Below are positions 11,201 through 27,056 of a DNA stretch of 64,000 nt, piece after piece (positions within the stretch are counted from its first letter, which is position 1; every line of letters begins with the position of its first letter). Below the pieces are notes generated by a model. That model was not told where the DNA came from and made no database searches. It saw only the letters and a list, made by a program, of their open reading frames with translations. The stretch lies in the NCBI RefSeq assembly GCF_026340655.1, contig NZ_JAPEOZ010000001.1, forward strand, positions 992,001 through 1,056,000. The letters are read 5' to 3'. The position numbers were made by a program, and so were the translations under genes. The DNA is from Streptomyces sp. NBC_01275. GTDB taxonomy: Bacteria; Actinomycetota; Actinomycetes; Streptomycetales; Streptomycetaceae.

Positions 11201-14200
11201 ACTCATACCCCCGCCCCGCCAGACCCTCGTAGAAGTCCCGTACATCCACCGACACCGCACCCCTCGGCGGCCACACCGACAGATCCACACCACCACCCGA
11301 CCCACCACCCGAACCCAGAACACCACTCCCATGCAACGTCCACACACCCCCGCCCCCGGCCACCTCCAACCGGGAATACACACCAACCTCCCGCACACCC
11401 CCCTCACCCGCACCACCGACAACCACCTGAACCTGCACACCACCCGCCCCCGGCAACACCAGCGGCGCCTGCAGCGTCAGCTCCTCCAGGCGATCGCAGC
11501 CCACCTCCTCACCCGCCCGCAACGCCAACTCCACCAACGCCGCACCCGGCACCAGAACCACACCACGCACCGCGTGATCAGCCAGCCACGCATGCGACGC
11601 CAACGAAACACGACCGGTCAGCACCGATCCGCCGCTCCCCGCAAGCGCCACCGTCGCACCCAACAGCCCATGGCCGACGGAGTCGAGGCCCACAGCCGTC
11701 ACATCACCGGAACCAACAGGCGCATCCAGCCAGTAGCGCTCTCGTTGGAAGGCGTACGTCGGCAACTCCACCGGACGCGCGGCCGGCAGAACGGCCGTCC
11801 AGTCGACGTCCACACCCCCCGCCCACGCCTCGCCCAACGACGACAACAACCGCCGCACACCACCCTCACCCCGACGCAACGACCCCACCACCACACCCCG
11901 CACCCCCACCGCATCCAACGTCTCCTGCACCCCCACCGCCAACACCGGATGCGCACTCACCTCCACAAACCCATCGAACCCCCGCCCCGCCAACCCCCGC
12001 ACCGTCCCCTCGAAACACACCGTCTCCCGCAGATTCCGATACCAATACCCCCCGTCCAACAACCCCGTCTCCAACAACCCACCCGTCACCGTCGAATAAA
12101 ACGGCACCCCACCACCACACGCCTCAACACCCCCCAACACACCAGCCAACACACCCTCCACCTCCTCCACCACCGCCGAATGCGACGCATAATCCACCGC
12201 CACCCGACGCACCCTCACCCCCTCACCCTCCAACCCCCCCAAAAACTCCTCCAACACATCCACACCCCCACACACCACACACGACGACGGCCCATTCACC
12301 GCCGCCAACCACAACCGCCCCTCCCAACCCGCCAACCGCCCCCGCACCTCACCCTCCGACAACACCACCGAAGCCATCCCACCCCGACCCGCCAACGACC
12401 CCCCGATCACCCGACTCCGCAACGCCACCACCCGCGCACCCTCACGCAACGACAGACCACCCGACACCACCGCCGCCGCAATCTCCCCCTGCGAATGCCC
12501 CACCACCGCACCCGGCTCCACCCCACACGCCCGCCACACACCCGCCAACGACACCATCACCGCCCACAACACCGGCTGCACCACATCCACAGCCCCCAAC
12601 ACACCCTCATCACCCGACCCCACCACCTCCAACAGATCCCACTCCACAAACTCCCCCAACGCCTCCCCACACGCCCCCATCCACCACGCGAACACCGGCG
12701 ACGCCCCCAACAACTCCACCGCCATACCAACCCACTGCGCCCCCTGCCCCGGAAACACGAACACAGGGTTGGTGCCGGCATCGGCGACGCCCCTGACCAG
12801 GCCCGCTCCGGGGCGGCCGGCGGCGAGGGAGTCCAGTGCGGCCATGAGTTCTTCGCGGTCGGCGCCGACGACTACGGCACGGTGCGCGAGGGCGGAGCGG
12901 GTGGTGGCGAGGGCGTGGCCGATGGCGGCGGGCGACAGTTCAGGCCGCTCGACGAGGAAGTCCCGCAGCTTCGCCGCCTGGCCGCGCAGAGCCTCCGGCG
13001 AGGCGGCGGAGATCGGCCAGGGGACGAGCTCGTTCTCTGCCGACAACAGCGCCTCGGCGCCCACGAGGCCCTCGGCCTCGCCGGGTCCCTCGGCTACGGC
13101 CGGTTCCCCGGCGTCGACGGGCTCAGCGGTCGGAGCCTCTTCGAGGATGACGTGAGCGTTGGTGCCGCTGATCCCGAACGACGAGACGCCCGCCCGGCGC
13201 GGCTCACCCGACGCGGGCCACTCCTGCTCCTCCGCCAGCAGACGCACCTCACCCGCCGACCAGTCGATGTGCGACGACGGCTCCTCCACATGCAACGTCC
13301 GCGGCAGCACACCCGCCCGCAACGCCATCACCATCTTGATCACACCACCCACACCCGCAGCGGCCTGCGCATGCCCGATGTTCGACTTCAACGACCCCAA
13401 CCACAACGGCCCCTGCCCATCCCCACGCGCCTGCCCGTACACCGCCTGCAACGCCTGCGCCTCGATCGGATCACCCAACCGCGTACCCGTACCATGCGCC
13501 TCCACCGCATCCACCTGACCCGCCTGCAGACCCGCATTCACCAACGCCTGCCGGATCACCCGCTGCTGCGCCGGACCACTCGGCGCACTCAACCCGTTCG
13601 ACGCACCGTCCTGATTCACCGCACTGCCCCGCACCACCGCCCAAACCCGATGCCCCAACCGCCGCGCATCCGACAACCGCTCCAGCAGAAGCATTCCCGC
13701 ACCCTCGCCGAAGCCCATGCCGTCGGCGGCGGCGGAGAACGCCTTGCACCGCCCGTCAGCCGCGAGCCCCCGCTGGCGGCTGAAGCCGGTGACGGTGTGC
13801 GGGGTGCTCATGACGGCGACACCGCCCGCGAGCGCCATGGTGCACTCCTTGCGGCGCAGCGCTTCGCAGGCGAGGTGCAGGGTGATGAGGGAGGAGGAGC
13901 AGGCCGTGTCGACGGTCAGCGCGGGGCCCTCGAGACCGAGGACGTAGGAGACACGGCCGGAGACGACGCTGGAGACGCTGCCGGTGACCAGATGGCCTTC
14001 GAGTCCCTCCGGCACCTCGGTGAGCCGGGCCCGGTATTCCTGGTAGTTGCAGCCGACGAAGACGCCGGTGCGGGAGCCCTTCAGGGTGGCGGGGTCGATG
14101 CCGGCGCGCTCTACGCTCTCCCAGGCCACTTCGAGTACGAGGCGCTGCTGGGGGTCCATGGCGAGGGCCTCGCGGGGTGAGATGCCGAAGAAGTCCGCGT

Positions 14201-14516
14201 CGAACTCGGTGGCGCCGGTGAGGTATCCGCCTTCTCGGGCGTAGGTGGTGCCGGGGCGGTCGGGGTCGGGGTCGTAGAGGGCGTCGACGTCCCAGCCGCG
14301 GTCGGTGGGGAGGCCGCCGACGGCGTCGACGCCGTCGCGCACGAGCCGCCACAGGTCGTCGGGCGAGGCGACTTCTCCGGGGTAGCGGCAGCCGATGCCG
14401 ACGATGGCGATCGGCTCGGCGTCCTGGGCCTCGTACTCGCGCAGGCGCTGCTTCGTCTGGTGCAGATCAGCCGTGACCCGCTTCAGGTAGTCCACCAGCT
14501 TGTCGTGATCCGCCAT
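8136..14516 (-). CDS. PKS B, first fragment: complete module 2 (KS-AT-DH-KR-ACP) and start of module 3 KS
   Basis: The start is an ATG at 14514-14516, encoding a helical docking segment (about 1-30). Module 2 follows: KS (33-455), AT (about 580-890) with [15 protein letters not shown] and YASHS (methylmalonyl type), DH (about 942-1205) with [11 protein letters not shown] and DAGLQ, KR (about 1400-1585) with TGASGVLGG and LDD (B-type), and ACP (about 1710-1760) with GFDSL. The module 3 KS starts near residue 1800. At 8252 the sequence loses 20 bases relative to sister modules, and the frame runs into a stop at 8136. The KR has Ala where the catalytic Ser is expected (codon 9855-9857). Without the two frameshifts the gene would encode about 3,590 residues, from 14516 to 3756. 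Confidence 0.9.
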   Translation of the reverse strand: MADHDKLVDYLKRVTADLHQTKQRLREYEAQDAEPIAIVGIGCRYPGEVASPDDLWRLVRDGVDAVGGLPTDRGWDVDALYDPDPDRPGTTYAREGGYLTGATEFDADFFGISPREALAMDPQQRLVLEVAWESVERAGIDPATLKGSRTGVFVGCNYQEYRARLTEVPEGLEGHLVTGSVSSVVSGRVSYVLGLEGPALTVDTACSSSLITLHLACEALRRKECTMALAGGVAVMSTPHTVTGFSRQRGLAADGRCKAFSAAADGMGFGEGAGMLLLERLSDARRLGHRVWAVVRGSAVNQDGASNGLSAPSGPAQQRVIRQALVNAGLQAGQVDAVEAHGTGTRLGDPIEAQALQAVYGQARGDGQGPLWLGSLKSNIGHAQAAAGVGGVIKMVMALRAGVLPRTLHVEEPSSHIDWSAGEVRLLAEEQEWPASGEPRRAGVSSFGISGTNAHVILEEAPTAEPVDAGEPAVAEGPGEAEGLVGAEALLSAENELVPWPISAASPEALRGQAAKLRDFLVERPELSPAAIGHALATTRSALAHRAVVVGADREELMAALDSLAAGRPGAGLVRGVADAGTNPVFVFPGQGAQWVGMAVELLGASPVFAWWMGACGEALGEFVEWDLLEVVGSGDEGVLGAVDVVQPVLWAVMVSLAGVWRACGVEPGAVVGHSQGEIAAAVVSGGLSLREGARVVALRSRVIGGSLAGRGGMASVVLSEGEVRGRLAGWEGRLWLAAVNGPSSCVVCGGVDVLEEFLGGLEGEGVRVRRVAVDYASHSAVVEEVEGVLAGVLGGVEACGGGVPFYSTVTGGLLETGLLDGGYWYRNLRETVCFEGTVRGLAGRGFDGFVEVSAHPVLAVGVQETLDAVGVRGVVVGSLRRGEGGVRRLLSSLGEAWAGGVDVDWTAVLPAARPVELPTYAFQRERYWLDAPVGSGDVTAVGLDSVGHGLLGATVALAGSGGSVLTGRVSLASHAWLADHAVRGVVLVPGAALVELALRAGEEVGCDRLEELTLQAPLVLPGAGGVQVQVVVGGAGEGGVREVGVYSRLEVAGGGGVWTLHGSGVLGSGGGSGGGVDLSVWPPRGAVSVDVRDFYEGLAGRGYEYGPAFQGLRGVWRRGDEVFAEVVLPEVVAGSVGEFGLHPALLDAGLQSGLTSLFAPADDHETSNRLPFSWRGVTLHAVGATSLRVRMAPAAGDRATVTLDVADASGAPVASVEELVTREVSEEQLAAAAVAVASVGGSGAESLFRVEWVPVPVPGSGSGSGSGAGSVSGGVVSDESVVVWECPVLEGGVVEVAREGLVRVLEVVQGWLADEESAGRRLVIVTRGAVAAGAGAGAGGAVVDVRWAGVWGLVRSAQAEHPGRLVLGDVSVDAGVEAVEAGLASGEAQWAVREGVVLAPRLARAGFSVGDVPSAGVVFGGGAVLVTGASGVLGGVVARHLVGVHGVRDLLLVSRRGLGAEGVGELVRELTGMGARVEVVACDVADRDGLAGVLSGRVLSGVVHAAGVLDDGVVESLDGGRLGAVLAPKVDAAWHLHELTRDMDLSAFVLFSAGAGTLGTAGQAGYAAGNVFLDALAQARRAEGLPGLSLAWGLWAQKSAMTGTLDETDLKRLARLGVVPMESDKALALFDAAIAADDSFLLPMGLDLAALRQRAAVDEVPPLLRGLVPQRVRRQAVGAGAPAFEGELGRRLAEMSGTQRQAFLLDMVRGEVAAVLGHASPDAIEAERAFKDIGFDSLTAVEFRNRLGAATGLRLPATLVFDHPNSAAVVRLLSSELGGAATSATDAPIRPRSAATDDEPMAIIAMSCRFPGDVASPEELWDLVLAGKDAITAMPDDRGWNHESLYDPTPGVPGRIYAREGGFLGGAAEFDAGFFGISPREALAMDPQQRLLLEVSWEAFERAGVDPVGLRGSRTGVFAGVMYHDYGSRLGVGAVPEGVEGYVGNGSAGSIATGRIAYTFGLEGPAVTVDTACSSSLVALHLAMQAIRQGECTMALAGGVTVMSSVEMFLEFSRQRAIAPDARCKAFGSGANGAGFSEGAGMLLVERLSDARRLGHPVLAVVRGSAINQDGASNGLTAPSGPSQQRVSRVVGGSGGCGGGARDGHDVGGSDRGAGPLGDVWAGAG
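8503..8915. repeat. KS-segment repeat, copy 2 (partner 2923-3335)
   Basis: This copy lies inside the module 3 KS of PKS B and matches 2923-3335 except for one base at 8886. The sequence on either side diverges sharply. Confidence 0.85.
11728..12770. repeat. AT-region repeat, copy 1 (module 2), 1,043 bp
   Basis: The segment encodes the AT core and the post-AT linker of module 2. It matches 16932-17974 at a constant offset of 5,204 with no indels. The one difference I found is at 12729/17933. On the coding strand it is dominated by codons ending in G or T, unlike the flanking C-ending codons. Confidence 0.9.
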
Positions 14517-14656
14517 CAGTTCCAGCCCCCGTGGTTCGTCGAAAACATGTCGCTGCAAAGACTTCGTTGCGGAGTTGCGTCTGCCGAGATGCGTTGCGGA
14601 GATGCGTCGCGAGTTGCGTTGCGTTGCGTTGTGGAGATTTCGTCGGAGACGAGTGG

Positions 14657-14701
14657 TACGTGGTGCGTAGTACGTGGTGCGTAGTACGTGGTACGTGGTG
14701 C
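14657..14701. repeat. Short tandem repeats between PKS A and PKS B
   Basis: The unit TACGTGGTGCGTAG occurs perfectly at 14657-14670 and 14671-14684, followed by partial copies at 14685-14691 and from 14692. The adjoining 14575-14635 also carries iterated GCGTT and GCGGAG(A/T)TGCG words. The whole 203-base spacer 14517-14719 holds no gene that I can see. It is long for a junction inside a PKS operon. Confidence 0.8.
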
Positions 14702-14719
14702 GGTGTGCTGTCGGTGCAG

Positions 14720-21367
<6,648 letters not shown>

Positions 21368-21428
21368 GATCTTGCTCCCGTCGTCGGCTTTTCACACGAG
21401 GCTCAGCGGCGGCCGTTCGGCCGTCGGT

Positions 21429-21466
21429 GTGCCCCTGCCGCGACGGGGGTGGCGCGGCAGGGGCAC
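21429..21466 (-). terminator. Strong intra-operon hairpin upstream of PKS A
   Basis: A perfect 14-bp inverted repeat (arms 21429-21442 and 21453-21466, GTGCCCCTGCCGCG and its complement) encloses a 10-base loop. A second small hairpin, GCCACC-GA-GGTGGC, sits at 21468-21481. Both lie in the 128-base gap between the NRPS-like gene and PKS A. No T-run follows, so this could be an attenuator, a processing or stabilising hairpin, or a weak terminator. Confidence 0.6.
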
Positions 21467-21495
21467 TGCCACCGAGGTGGCGGTCAGGGGGCTGG

Positions 21496-23769
21496 TCAGA
21501 CGGCGTCGTCCAGGGTCCGCACCTGGAGGGCCAGCGCGGTGGGGGTCGGGTTGTCGAAGAGATCGGCCAGTCTGATGCGGATCCCGGTGACCTGTTCGAC
21601 GCGCTGGAGGAGTTGTGCGCCCAGGAGCGAGTGGCCGCCGTGGGCGAAGAAGTTGGCGTCGGCGGCGACCTCCTCCAGCCCGAGGAGTTCGCACCAGAGT
21701 TTGCGGAGGTCGCCGAGGAGGCCGTCGTCGGTGTCGTCGGTGACGAGTCCCGGTTGCCTGGCCGCCAGGCTCAGCAGCGCGTCGGTGTCCACGCCGCCCT
21801 GCGCGCGGGTGGGCAGTTCGTCCGTGCGCAGCACCCTGGCGGGCTGGGCGGCCCGTGGCAGCAGACGGGCGGCGTGGGCGGCCAGGGCGTCGGCCAGGCC
21901 GGGTCGGTCGGGCGCGACGACGAACGCGAGGCTCTCTGCGGTGCCGTCCGCCCCGGCGCGGGTGACGACTCGGGCGTCCGTGACGTCGGGGTGCCGCAGC
22001 AGGGCGGCCTCCACCCGTTCGGGGTGCAGCAGCCGGCCGCGGGTGCGCAGGGCGCGGTCGGCGCGTCCGAACAGCTCCAGGGCGCCGTCGTGCCGCCACC
22101 GTCCCGTCCAGCCGGTGGGCACGTGGTGGGTGCCGTCGGCCCGTACCAGGCACACCTCGCCGCGTACGCCGGCGGGCAGTCGGCGGCCGGTCGGTCCGGT
22201 CACGGCGACGTGTGCGCGGTGCAGGGGGTGGACGGCGTACGGGTAGGCGGTGTCGGTGCGGCGTGCGGCGGTCCAGGCGTCCGCGAGGCTCAGGGCGGGG
22301 CCGTCCGGGGCGACGTGGAAGGCGTCGTGGTCGCGGTCCGCCTCGTCGGCGCGGTCCGCGGCGGTCCGGGTCGTGCCGGCGCCGCGGGGGCCGTCGAGCA
22401 GGGTGTGGTCGTCGGCGGCCCACACGTCGAACTCGCCCACCGGGCGGTCGGGTTCGGCGGCGACGGCGCGCAGCAGGGCCTCGTACCGGTTGGTCAGGGC
22501 TTCGGCGTCGGCGCGGGCGAGCGTCTCGGTGCAGTACAGCACGCGCAGTACGACGCGGTCGGCGCCGGACTGCACGAACAGTTCCAGGTCGAACTTGCTG
22601 TAGCCGGTCTCCACGTGCAGCGGCTGGACCTCCAGGCCGCCGACCGTCAGTGCGCCGGAGGCCTGTTGGGGCACGTAGTTGAACATGTGCTGGAAGAGGG
22701 TGTCCCGCCAGGACACGGTCTCGCGGCGCGTCTCGTGGGCGATGGCGTCGACGGGGACGTCCGCGTGGGCGAGCGCGCCGAAGAAGACCTGGCGGGTCTC
22801 GGCGACCAGGGCGCGGAAGCTGCGGCCGGTGTCCACGGTCAGTCGGAGGGGCAGTGTGTTGACGTGGTAGCCGAGTGCGGTCTGCGCCTCGGGAGGCCGG
22901 ACGTTGACGGGTGAACCGACGACGAGGTCCGGTCCGGCGCCGTGGGCGGCGAGCAGCAGGTAGAAGGCCGTCAGCAGGACCACCGCCTCCGGCGCCCGGG
23001 CCGTGCGCTGCAGTGCGCGGACCGCGTCGCGGGCTTCGTCTCCCAGGACGTGCAGGACGATGTCGCCGGCCAGGGTGGGCCGTGCCACGCCGCCGCTGCC
23101 CAGGTCCAGGTCGAGTCGGGCCGGGTCGAATCCGGCCAGTGCCGTGCGCCAGTGGGTCAGGCTGTCCTCGCTCGGCGGGGGCGGGACGAGGGCCGGGGCA
23201 GGGGTGCGCAGGGCCTCGGGGAGGTCGCCGCCGGCGCGGACGGCGTCGTAGGCGGTGGCGAGTTCGCCGAGCAGGAGCGGTACGGACAGGGCGTCGAACA
23301 CGAGGTGGTGGACGGCCACGGCGAGGACGTCCGTGCGCGGTCCGCGCAGCACGGTGGCGCGCAGCATGAGGGTGCCGTCGCAGCGCAGCGGCGCGGCGGC
23401 GAAGGCGCGCAGTTCGGCGTGGGGTGCGTCCGTGTCGGTGGCGCGGAGTTCGACGCGTGGTCCGGGGGTGTCCGGGTCGAGCAGCTCGCGGACGAGGCCG
23501 GCCTGCCGGTCGAGGTAGACGGTGCGCAGCACCTCGTGGCGGCGCACCACGGTGTCGAAGGCCGTCTGGAGTGTGTCCGGGTCGAGGCGTCCGGCGACGC
23601 GGACCGCGAAGGGCACGTTGTTGACCCCGGCGTCGGGCAGCAGCCGGTCGAGGAGCCACAGCCCGGTCTCCTTGGGCGTGGCGGCGTCGAGGCGCCTCTT
23701 ACGGGTCAGCGCGGCGAGCAGCGCCGCCGCGGCGCCGCCGGCCGGGGTCGGCTTCTCGACTGGGTGCAC
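21496..23769 (-). CDS. NRPS-like protein: condensation domain, degenerate adenylation remnant, PCP
   Basis: The start is a GTG at 23767-23769, with AAAGGGG upstream that overlaps the end of the thioesterase gene; the product has 757 residues. Residues about 30-470 are a condensation domain with RHEVLRT and the active-site motif HHLVFDA (154-160, with the usual final Gly replaced by Ala). Residues about 520-680 resemble only the C-terminal half of an adenylation domain (GRADRALRTRGRLLHPERVE, then RAQGGVD where a catalytic Lys is normal). The large N-terminal adenylation subdomain with its ATP and substrate motifs is missing. A carrier domain follows with GGHSLL (Ser714). I infer that it condenses the polyketide with an amino acid loaded by an A domain elsewhere. 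A similar truncated arrangement is, as I recall, known in the streptolydigin tetramate cluster. Confidence 0.85.
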   Translation of the reverse strand: MHPVEKPTPAGGAAAALLAALTRKRRLDAATPKETGLWLLDRLLPDAGVNNVPFAVRVAGRLDPDTLQTAFDTVVRRHEVLRTVYLDRQAGLVRELLDPDTPGPRVELRATDTDAPHAELRAFAAAPLRCDGTLMLRATVLRGPRTDVLAVAVHHLVFDALSVPLLLGELATAYDAVRAGGDLPEALRTPAPALVPPPPSEDSLTHWRTALAGFDPARLDLDLGSGGVARPTLAGDIVLHVLGDEARDAVRALQRTARAPEAVVLLTAFYLLLAAHGAGPDLVVGSPVNVRPPEAQTALGYHVNTLPLRLTVDTGRSFRALVAETRQVFFGALAHADVPVDAIAHETRRETVSWRDTLFQHMFNYVPQQASGALTVGGLEVQPLHVETGYSKFDLELFVQSGADRVVLRVLYCTETLARADAEALTNRYEALLRAVAAEPDRPVGEFDVWAADDHTLLDGPRGAGTTRTAADRADEADRDHDAFHVAPDGPALSLADAWTAARRTDTAYPYAVHPLHRAHVAVTGPTGRRLPAGVRGEVCLVRADGTHHVPTGWTGRWRHDGALELFGRADRALRTRGRLLHPERVEAALLRHPDVTDARVVTRAGADGTAESLAFVVAPDRPGLADALAAHAARLLPRAAQPARVLRTDELPTRAQGGVDTDALLSLAARQPGLVTDDTDDGLLGDLRKLWCELLGLEEVAADANFFAHGGHSLLGAQLLQRVEQVTGIRIRLADLFDNPTPTALALQVRTLDDAV

Positions 23770-23775
23770 GGTGGA

Positions 23776-24648
23776 TCACCCCTTTCCTGAGGAGCGGTGG
23801 CCGCCGACGGTGTCGCGTGGCGCCGACGGTGGCTGAAGGAGCAGGCCGGAGACGAGGTCTGCGGTGAGCGTGCTGCGCAGGATGTCGTCGTGCGCCACGT
23901 CCACGCGCAGGCGGTGGCCGGCGTGCCGGGCGTGCGGGTCGGCGCCGGTGGAGGTGACCGCTGTGGCGGTCGTCCACAGGGGCGCCGGGTCGAAGGCGGA
24001 GGCCGCGGCGATGTACGAGACGAACGCGCCGTAGGCGGTGCTGAGTTCGTCGGCGAGCTCGGCGGGCAGTCCGGCCCGGTCGAAGGCCGCGCGGGCGATG
24101 TCGTCGAAGATCTTGACGAGGCCGGCCCCGAGGTCGGGGAAGGCGGTGAAGTCGTGTGCCGCCTCCTCGGCGGCCGCGGCGGCCAGGTCCGTTTCCTGTG
24201 CGGTCAGGACCGACGAGAGCCGGGAGATCGCGGCGCGGAAGTCGGCGGTCATGCCGGGCACGGTGGGCGGTTCGGGGTCGAGGAGCAGGACGAGTGGTGC
24301 GGTGTCCTGCCAGGTGGACACATGCTGGGCGAGCCGGGCGGCGTACAGGCCGCCGACGCAGTAGCCGAGTACGGCGCGCACGGGGCGGCCGGCCGTGCGC
24401 ACGGCCTGGGCCCAGTGGGCGACGAAGTCCTCGCCGTGGAAGAGGCGGGCGTCGTCGGGGGCGGGCTGCCGGGTCTCCCACATGGGCAGACGCGGGTCCA
24501 GCAGGCCTGCCAGCTCGGTGAAGGTGGACTCCGGACGCCCGGAGGCGGCGAAGTCCACGGCGAGCACGACGCCTTCGCCGTCTCCTTCGTCGAGTACTTT
24601 CCAGCCGGGCGAGGCGGTCGTGGTCAGGGGCTGCTGCGAGACGGTCAC
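23776..24648 (-). CDS. Thioesterase-like alpha/beta hydrolase with Cys nucleophile
   Basis: The start is a GTG at 24646-24648 with GAAGGAG ahead of it; it overlaps the methyltransferase stop as GTGA, so translation is probably coupled. The product has 290 residues, the size of a type II or stand-alone thioesterase. The nucleophile elbow reads GYCVGG (Cys97), replacing the usual GHSxGG. A strand ending LLLDPEPP follows, as in PF00975 thioesterases, and a His near the C-terminus (VDVAHDD) could complete the triad. Cys thioesterases are known in some NRPS and PKS systems, where they favour transfer or cyclisation over hydrolysis. Beside the C-PCP gene it may release or cyclise the chain, or edit carrier domains; I cannot choose between these. 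Confidence 0.78.
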   Translation of the reverse strand: MTVSQQPLTTTASPGWKVLDEGDGEGVVLAVDFAASGRPESTFTELAGLLDPRLPMWETRQPAPDDARLFHGEDFVAHWAQAVRTAGRPVRAVLGYCVGGLYAARLAQHVSTWQDTAPLVLLLDPEPPTVPGMTADFRAAISRLSSVLTAQETDLAAAAAEEAAHDFTAFPDLGAGLVKIFDDIARAAFDRAGLPAELADELSTAYGAFVSYIAAASAFDPAPLWTTATAVTSTGADPHARHAGHRLRVDVAHDDILRSTLTADLVSGLLLQPPSAPRDTVGGHRSSGKG

Positions 24649-25682
24649 GAGGCTCCTTCGGCGCCTACGACGCACTCGTGGACGGTGTGGCCCGTGGCGA
24701 GGCGGAAGGTGGAGCGCACCTCGAACCCGGCCTCGGTGATCTGCGCGCGCTGTACGTCGTCGGTGCGTCCGCGGGTGCCGTCCTCGCAGACCACCATCTG
24801 GAAGAGCACGCGGATCCAGTCCACGTCGGTCTCGACGAGGGGTTCGATGACCAGCAGGCGGGGCCGGTCGCTCGGCGCGCGGTCGGCGCCGGTGCGTTCG
24901 ACGGCCTCGCGGATGCGGCTGAGGATGACGACGCTGTTGTCGTGGTTCCAGTTGTGCAGCACGTTCTTGACGAGGTAGAGGTCGGCGCCGGCCGGTACTT
25001 CCTCCAGGAAGCTGCCGGGGTGGAAGGTGAGGCGCTCGGCGAGTGCGGCCTGGTCGGACGCGGCGAGGTCGGCGGTGGCGCGCTCGCAGACGCCGGAGCG
25101 GTCGAAACTGACGCCCTTCAGGTGCGGATGGGCCCGCAGGAGGCCTTTGAGCAGTTCTCCGCTGTTGCCGCCGACGTCGAGGACGGTGCCGACGCGTTCG
25201 AAGGCGTACGTGTCGGCGAGCGCCGCGGCGACCGGGCGGGCCAGGTCGGCCATGGCCTTGTCGTACAGGTCGGCCGCTTCGGAGTTCTGCTCCAGGTATT
25301 CGTAGATCCGTGTGCCGTGCAGGGACCGGAAGGCGGACTCGCCGGTGCGCAGGGTGTGGGTGATGGCGGTGAAGGTGTCGGCGTACAGGCCGGTCGAGAG
25401 CCGCACGTAGTGCAGCATCGACTGGGGGTGGTCCTCGCGCAGCCGCTCCGAGAGCGGGGAGTTGCGGTAGACGTCGGCGTCGTCGCGCTGGAAGAGGCCG
25501 AGTACGGGCAGAATGCGCATCAGCGCTTCCAGCACGTCCGGCTGGGTGTCGGTCTCCTTGGCGAGTTCCGCGACGGTCATCGGACGCTCGGCGAGGCGGT
25601 CGGCGAGGCGGAGCTCCGCCGCGGCGCTGAGCGACTTGCCCACCCAGCCCATCGCGGCCAACCCCATGATGTCCATGTCCAT
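24645..25682 (-). CDS. SAM-dependent methyltransferase (O-methyltransferase family 2 fold)
   Basis: I chose the ATG at 25680-25682 because GAAAGG lies nine bases upstream; an in-frame TTG at 25691 abuts that site. The product has 345 residues. The N-terminal helical part (about 1-110) resembles the dimerisation/winged-helix domain of plant-type O-methyltransferases. The SAM-binding motif LDVGGNSGELL is near residues 165-175, and KNVLHNWNHD corresponds to the catalytic His region. It is the first gene of the PKS operon and overlaps the next gene by four bases. It probably methylates the polyketide or its amino-acid unit; the sequence does not tell O- from N-methylation. Confidence 0.85.
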   Translation of the reverse strand: MDMDIMGLAAMGWVGKSLSAAAELRLADRLAERPMTVAELAKETDTQPDVLEALMRILPVLGLFQRDDADVYRNSPLSERLREDHPQSMLHYVRLSTGLYADTFTAITHTLRTGESAFRSLHGTRIYEYLEQNSEAADLYDKAMADLARPVAAALADTYAFERVGTVLDVGGNSGELLKGLLRAHPHLKGVSFDRSGVCERATADLAASDQAALAERLTFHPGSFLEEVPAGADLYLVKNVLHNWNHDNSVVILSRIREAVERTGADRAPSDRPRLLVIEPLVETDVDWIRVLFQMVVCEDGTRGRTDDVQRAQITEAGFEVRSTFRLATGHTVHECVVGAEGAS

Positions 25683-25934
25683 GTCTGCCAACCTTTCGAC
25701 CGAGGTCGTGTGTGAGGGGTGTTCACCTGCTCGCCGGCGAGGCGGCCGGGGCGCGGCGGGCGACGTGACGAGGGGGCGTGGTCCCCCGTCACGTGCCCGT
25801 TGCGACGACTGCGGATCGTTCCGAGATCCTCGGGAATGCTCCGTGTCTTCCCGTCGACCGAGGTGGAAACCGGGATCGCCGCTCGACCTGCGGCGACGGC
25901 TCCAGGCCGCCTCGCCAGGAAACCTAAGCAGCCG

Positions 25935-25967
25935 CCCCTACCCGAACCGAACCCCTAAAGCCCCCTA
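25935..25967 (-). promoter_or_regulatory. Three TAGGGG boxes upstream of the PKS operon
   Basis: Plus-strand CCCCTA occurs at 25935-25940, 25952-25957 and 25962-25967, reading TAGGGG towards the methyltransferase gene. The same word in the same orientation relative to transcription precedes the aminosugar operon at 30118 and 30139. They are candidate sites for the cluster's activator. Confidence 0.5.
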
Positions 25968-26018
25968 TCAAATGCGTCCGGGGTGGCCCCTGATGAGGGG
26001 CTGGACCAACCTGGTGAC

Positions 26019-26050
26019 GCCCCATTACAGTAGCGGCCAATTAATGGGGC
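26019..26050 (+). promoter_or_regulatory. Perfect inverted repeat in the rmlB promoter/leader
   Basis: Arms GCCCCATTA (26019-26027) and TAATGGGGC (26042-26050) are perfect complements around a 14-base spacer. The repeat ends five bases before the AGGGAG ribosome site (26055-26060). A possible -10, TACAGT, at 26026-26031 lies within it, with TGGACC 18 bases upstream. It may be a repressor operator or a leader hairpin. Confidence 0.55.
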
Positions 26051-26067
26051 AACCAGGGAGAATGCAA

Positions 26068-27036
26068 ATGCGTGCCCTAGTTACCGGGGCTGCTGGATTC
26101 ATCGGTTCGGCTTTCGTCCGAAACGCCCTCCTGAATTCTGGATCCGAGCCCTCCGAGCTGGATATAACCGCGTTCGACGCGCTCAGTTACGCGGGAAACC
26201 TGGAGAACCTGGCCCCTGTCGCCGATCGGCCCGAATTCACTTTCGTACGGGGGGACATCACCGACGCGGATCACCTGGCCGCCGTGCTGCCCGGGCATGA
26301 CGCCGTGGTGAACTTCGCCGCCGAGACCCATGTGGACCGCTCGATCGAGGGTCCTTCGGTGTTCGTGCGGACGAACGTCCTGGGCACGCAGACGCTGCTG
26401 GACGCGGCGCTTCGGGCCGGCGTCAAGCGGTTTGTGCAGGTCTCCACGGACGAGGTGTACGGGTCGATCGACGAGGGCTCGTGGACCGAGAGCTCCCCGC
26501 TGGACCCCAACTCGCCCTACGCCGCGTCCAAGGCGGCCGCCGATCATCTGGCGCTGGCTTACGAGCGCACCTACGGAATGAACGTCTCCGTCACCCGGTG
26601 TTCCAACAACTACGGCCCCCACCAATACCCGGAGAAGGTGATTCCGTATTTTGTGACCCTCCTCATGGGAGGACACCGGATCCCGCTCTACGGCGATGGC
26701 GGGAATGTGCGGGACTGGCTTCATGTGGACGACCACTGCGCGGGAATCCGGCTGGTCCTCGACAGGGGAGAACCGGGCGAGGTCTATCACATCGGCGGCG
26801 GGGTCGAGCTGTCCAATCGGGAGTTGACCCGGCTTCTCCTCGACGAATTCGACTGCACCACGGACATGATCGAGCAGGTCCCCGACCGGCCTGGCCACGA
26901 CCGACGTTATTCACTCGACGACTCAAAACTCCGCGCCCTCGGATACCGGCCCCGGGTCCCCTTCCGTGAAGGTCTGCGGGCGACCGTGAACTGGTACCGG
27001 GAGAACAGCTCCTGGTGGAAGCCGCTGCTGCCCTGA
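26068..27036 (+). CDS. rmlB: dTDP-glucose 4,6-dehydratase
   Basis: It makes dTDP-4-keto-6-deoxyglucose, the common precursor of deoxysugars. I chose the ATG at 26068 because AGGGAG ends seven bases before it; the ATG at 26062 is too close. The product has 322 residues, normal for actinomycete RmlB. The NAD-binding GAAGFIGS is at the N-terminus, the STDEVYGS segment supplies the catalytic Asp-Glu pair, and YAASK is the YxxxK motif. rmlA follows 20 bases later. The inverted repeat in its leader suggests separate control from the PKS operon. Confidence 0.96.
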   Translation: MRALVTGAAGFIGSAFVRNALLNSGSEPSELDITAFDALSYAGNLENLAPVADRPEFTFVRGDITDADHLAAVLPGHDAVVNFAAETHVDRSIEGPSVFVRTNVLGTQTLLDAALRAGVKRFVQVSTDEVYGSIDEGSWTESSPLDPNSPYAASKAAADHLALAYERTYGMNVSVTRCSNNYGPHQYPEKVIPYFVTLLMGGHRIPLYGDGGNVRDWLHVDDHCAGIRLVLDRGEPGEVYHIGGGVELSNRELTRLLLDEFDCTTDMIEQVPDRPGHDRRYSLDDSKLRALGYRPRVPFREGLRATVNWYRENSSWWKPLLP

Positions 27037-27056
27037 CGCGGAGTCGGAAGGACATC

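Larger units (their letters stand above)
25683..26067. other. Divergent regulatory region between PKS operon and rmlB
   Basis: This 385-base gap separates two divergent operons and holds no gene that I can support. It contains the TAGGGG boxes, a hairpin GCCCCT-GATG-AGGGGC (25986-26001) and a larger inverted repeat before rmlB. Base composition drops in 25920-26060, which fits promoters. Confidence 0.7.

Noticed and set aside
9225..14180. Very long plus-strand open frame opposite the PKS genes (also 2766-6020, 6167-8314, 15989-19501 and others)
   Set aside because: The predicted proteins are Arg/His/Pro-rich low-complexity strings, mirror images of repetitive PKS modules, with no domain. High GC keeps antisense frames open.
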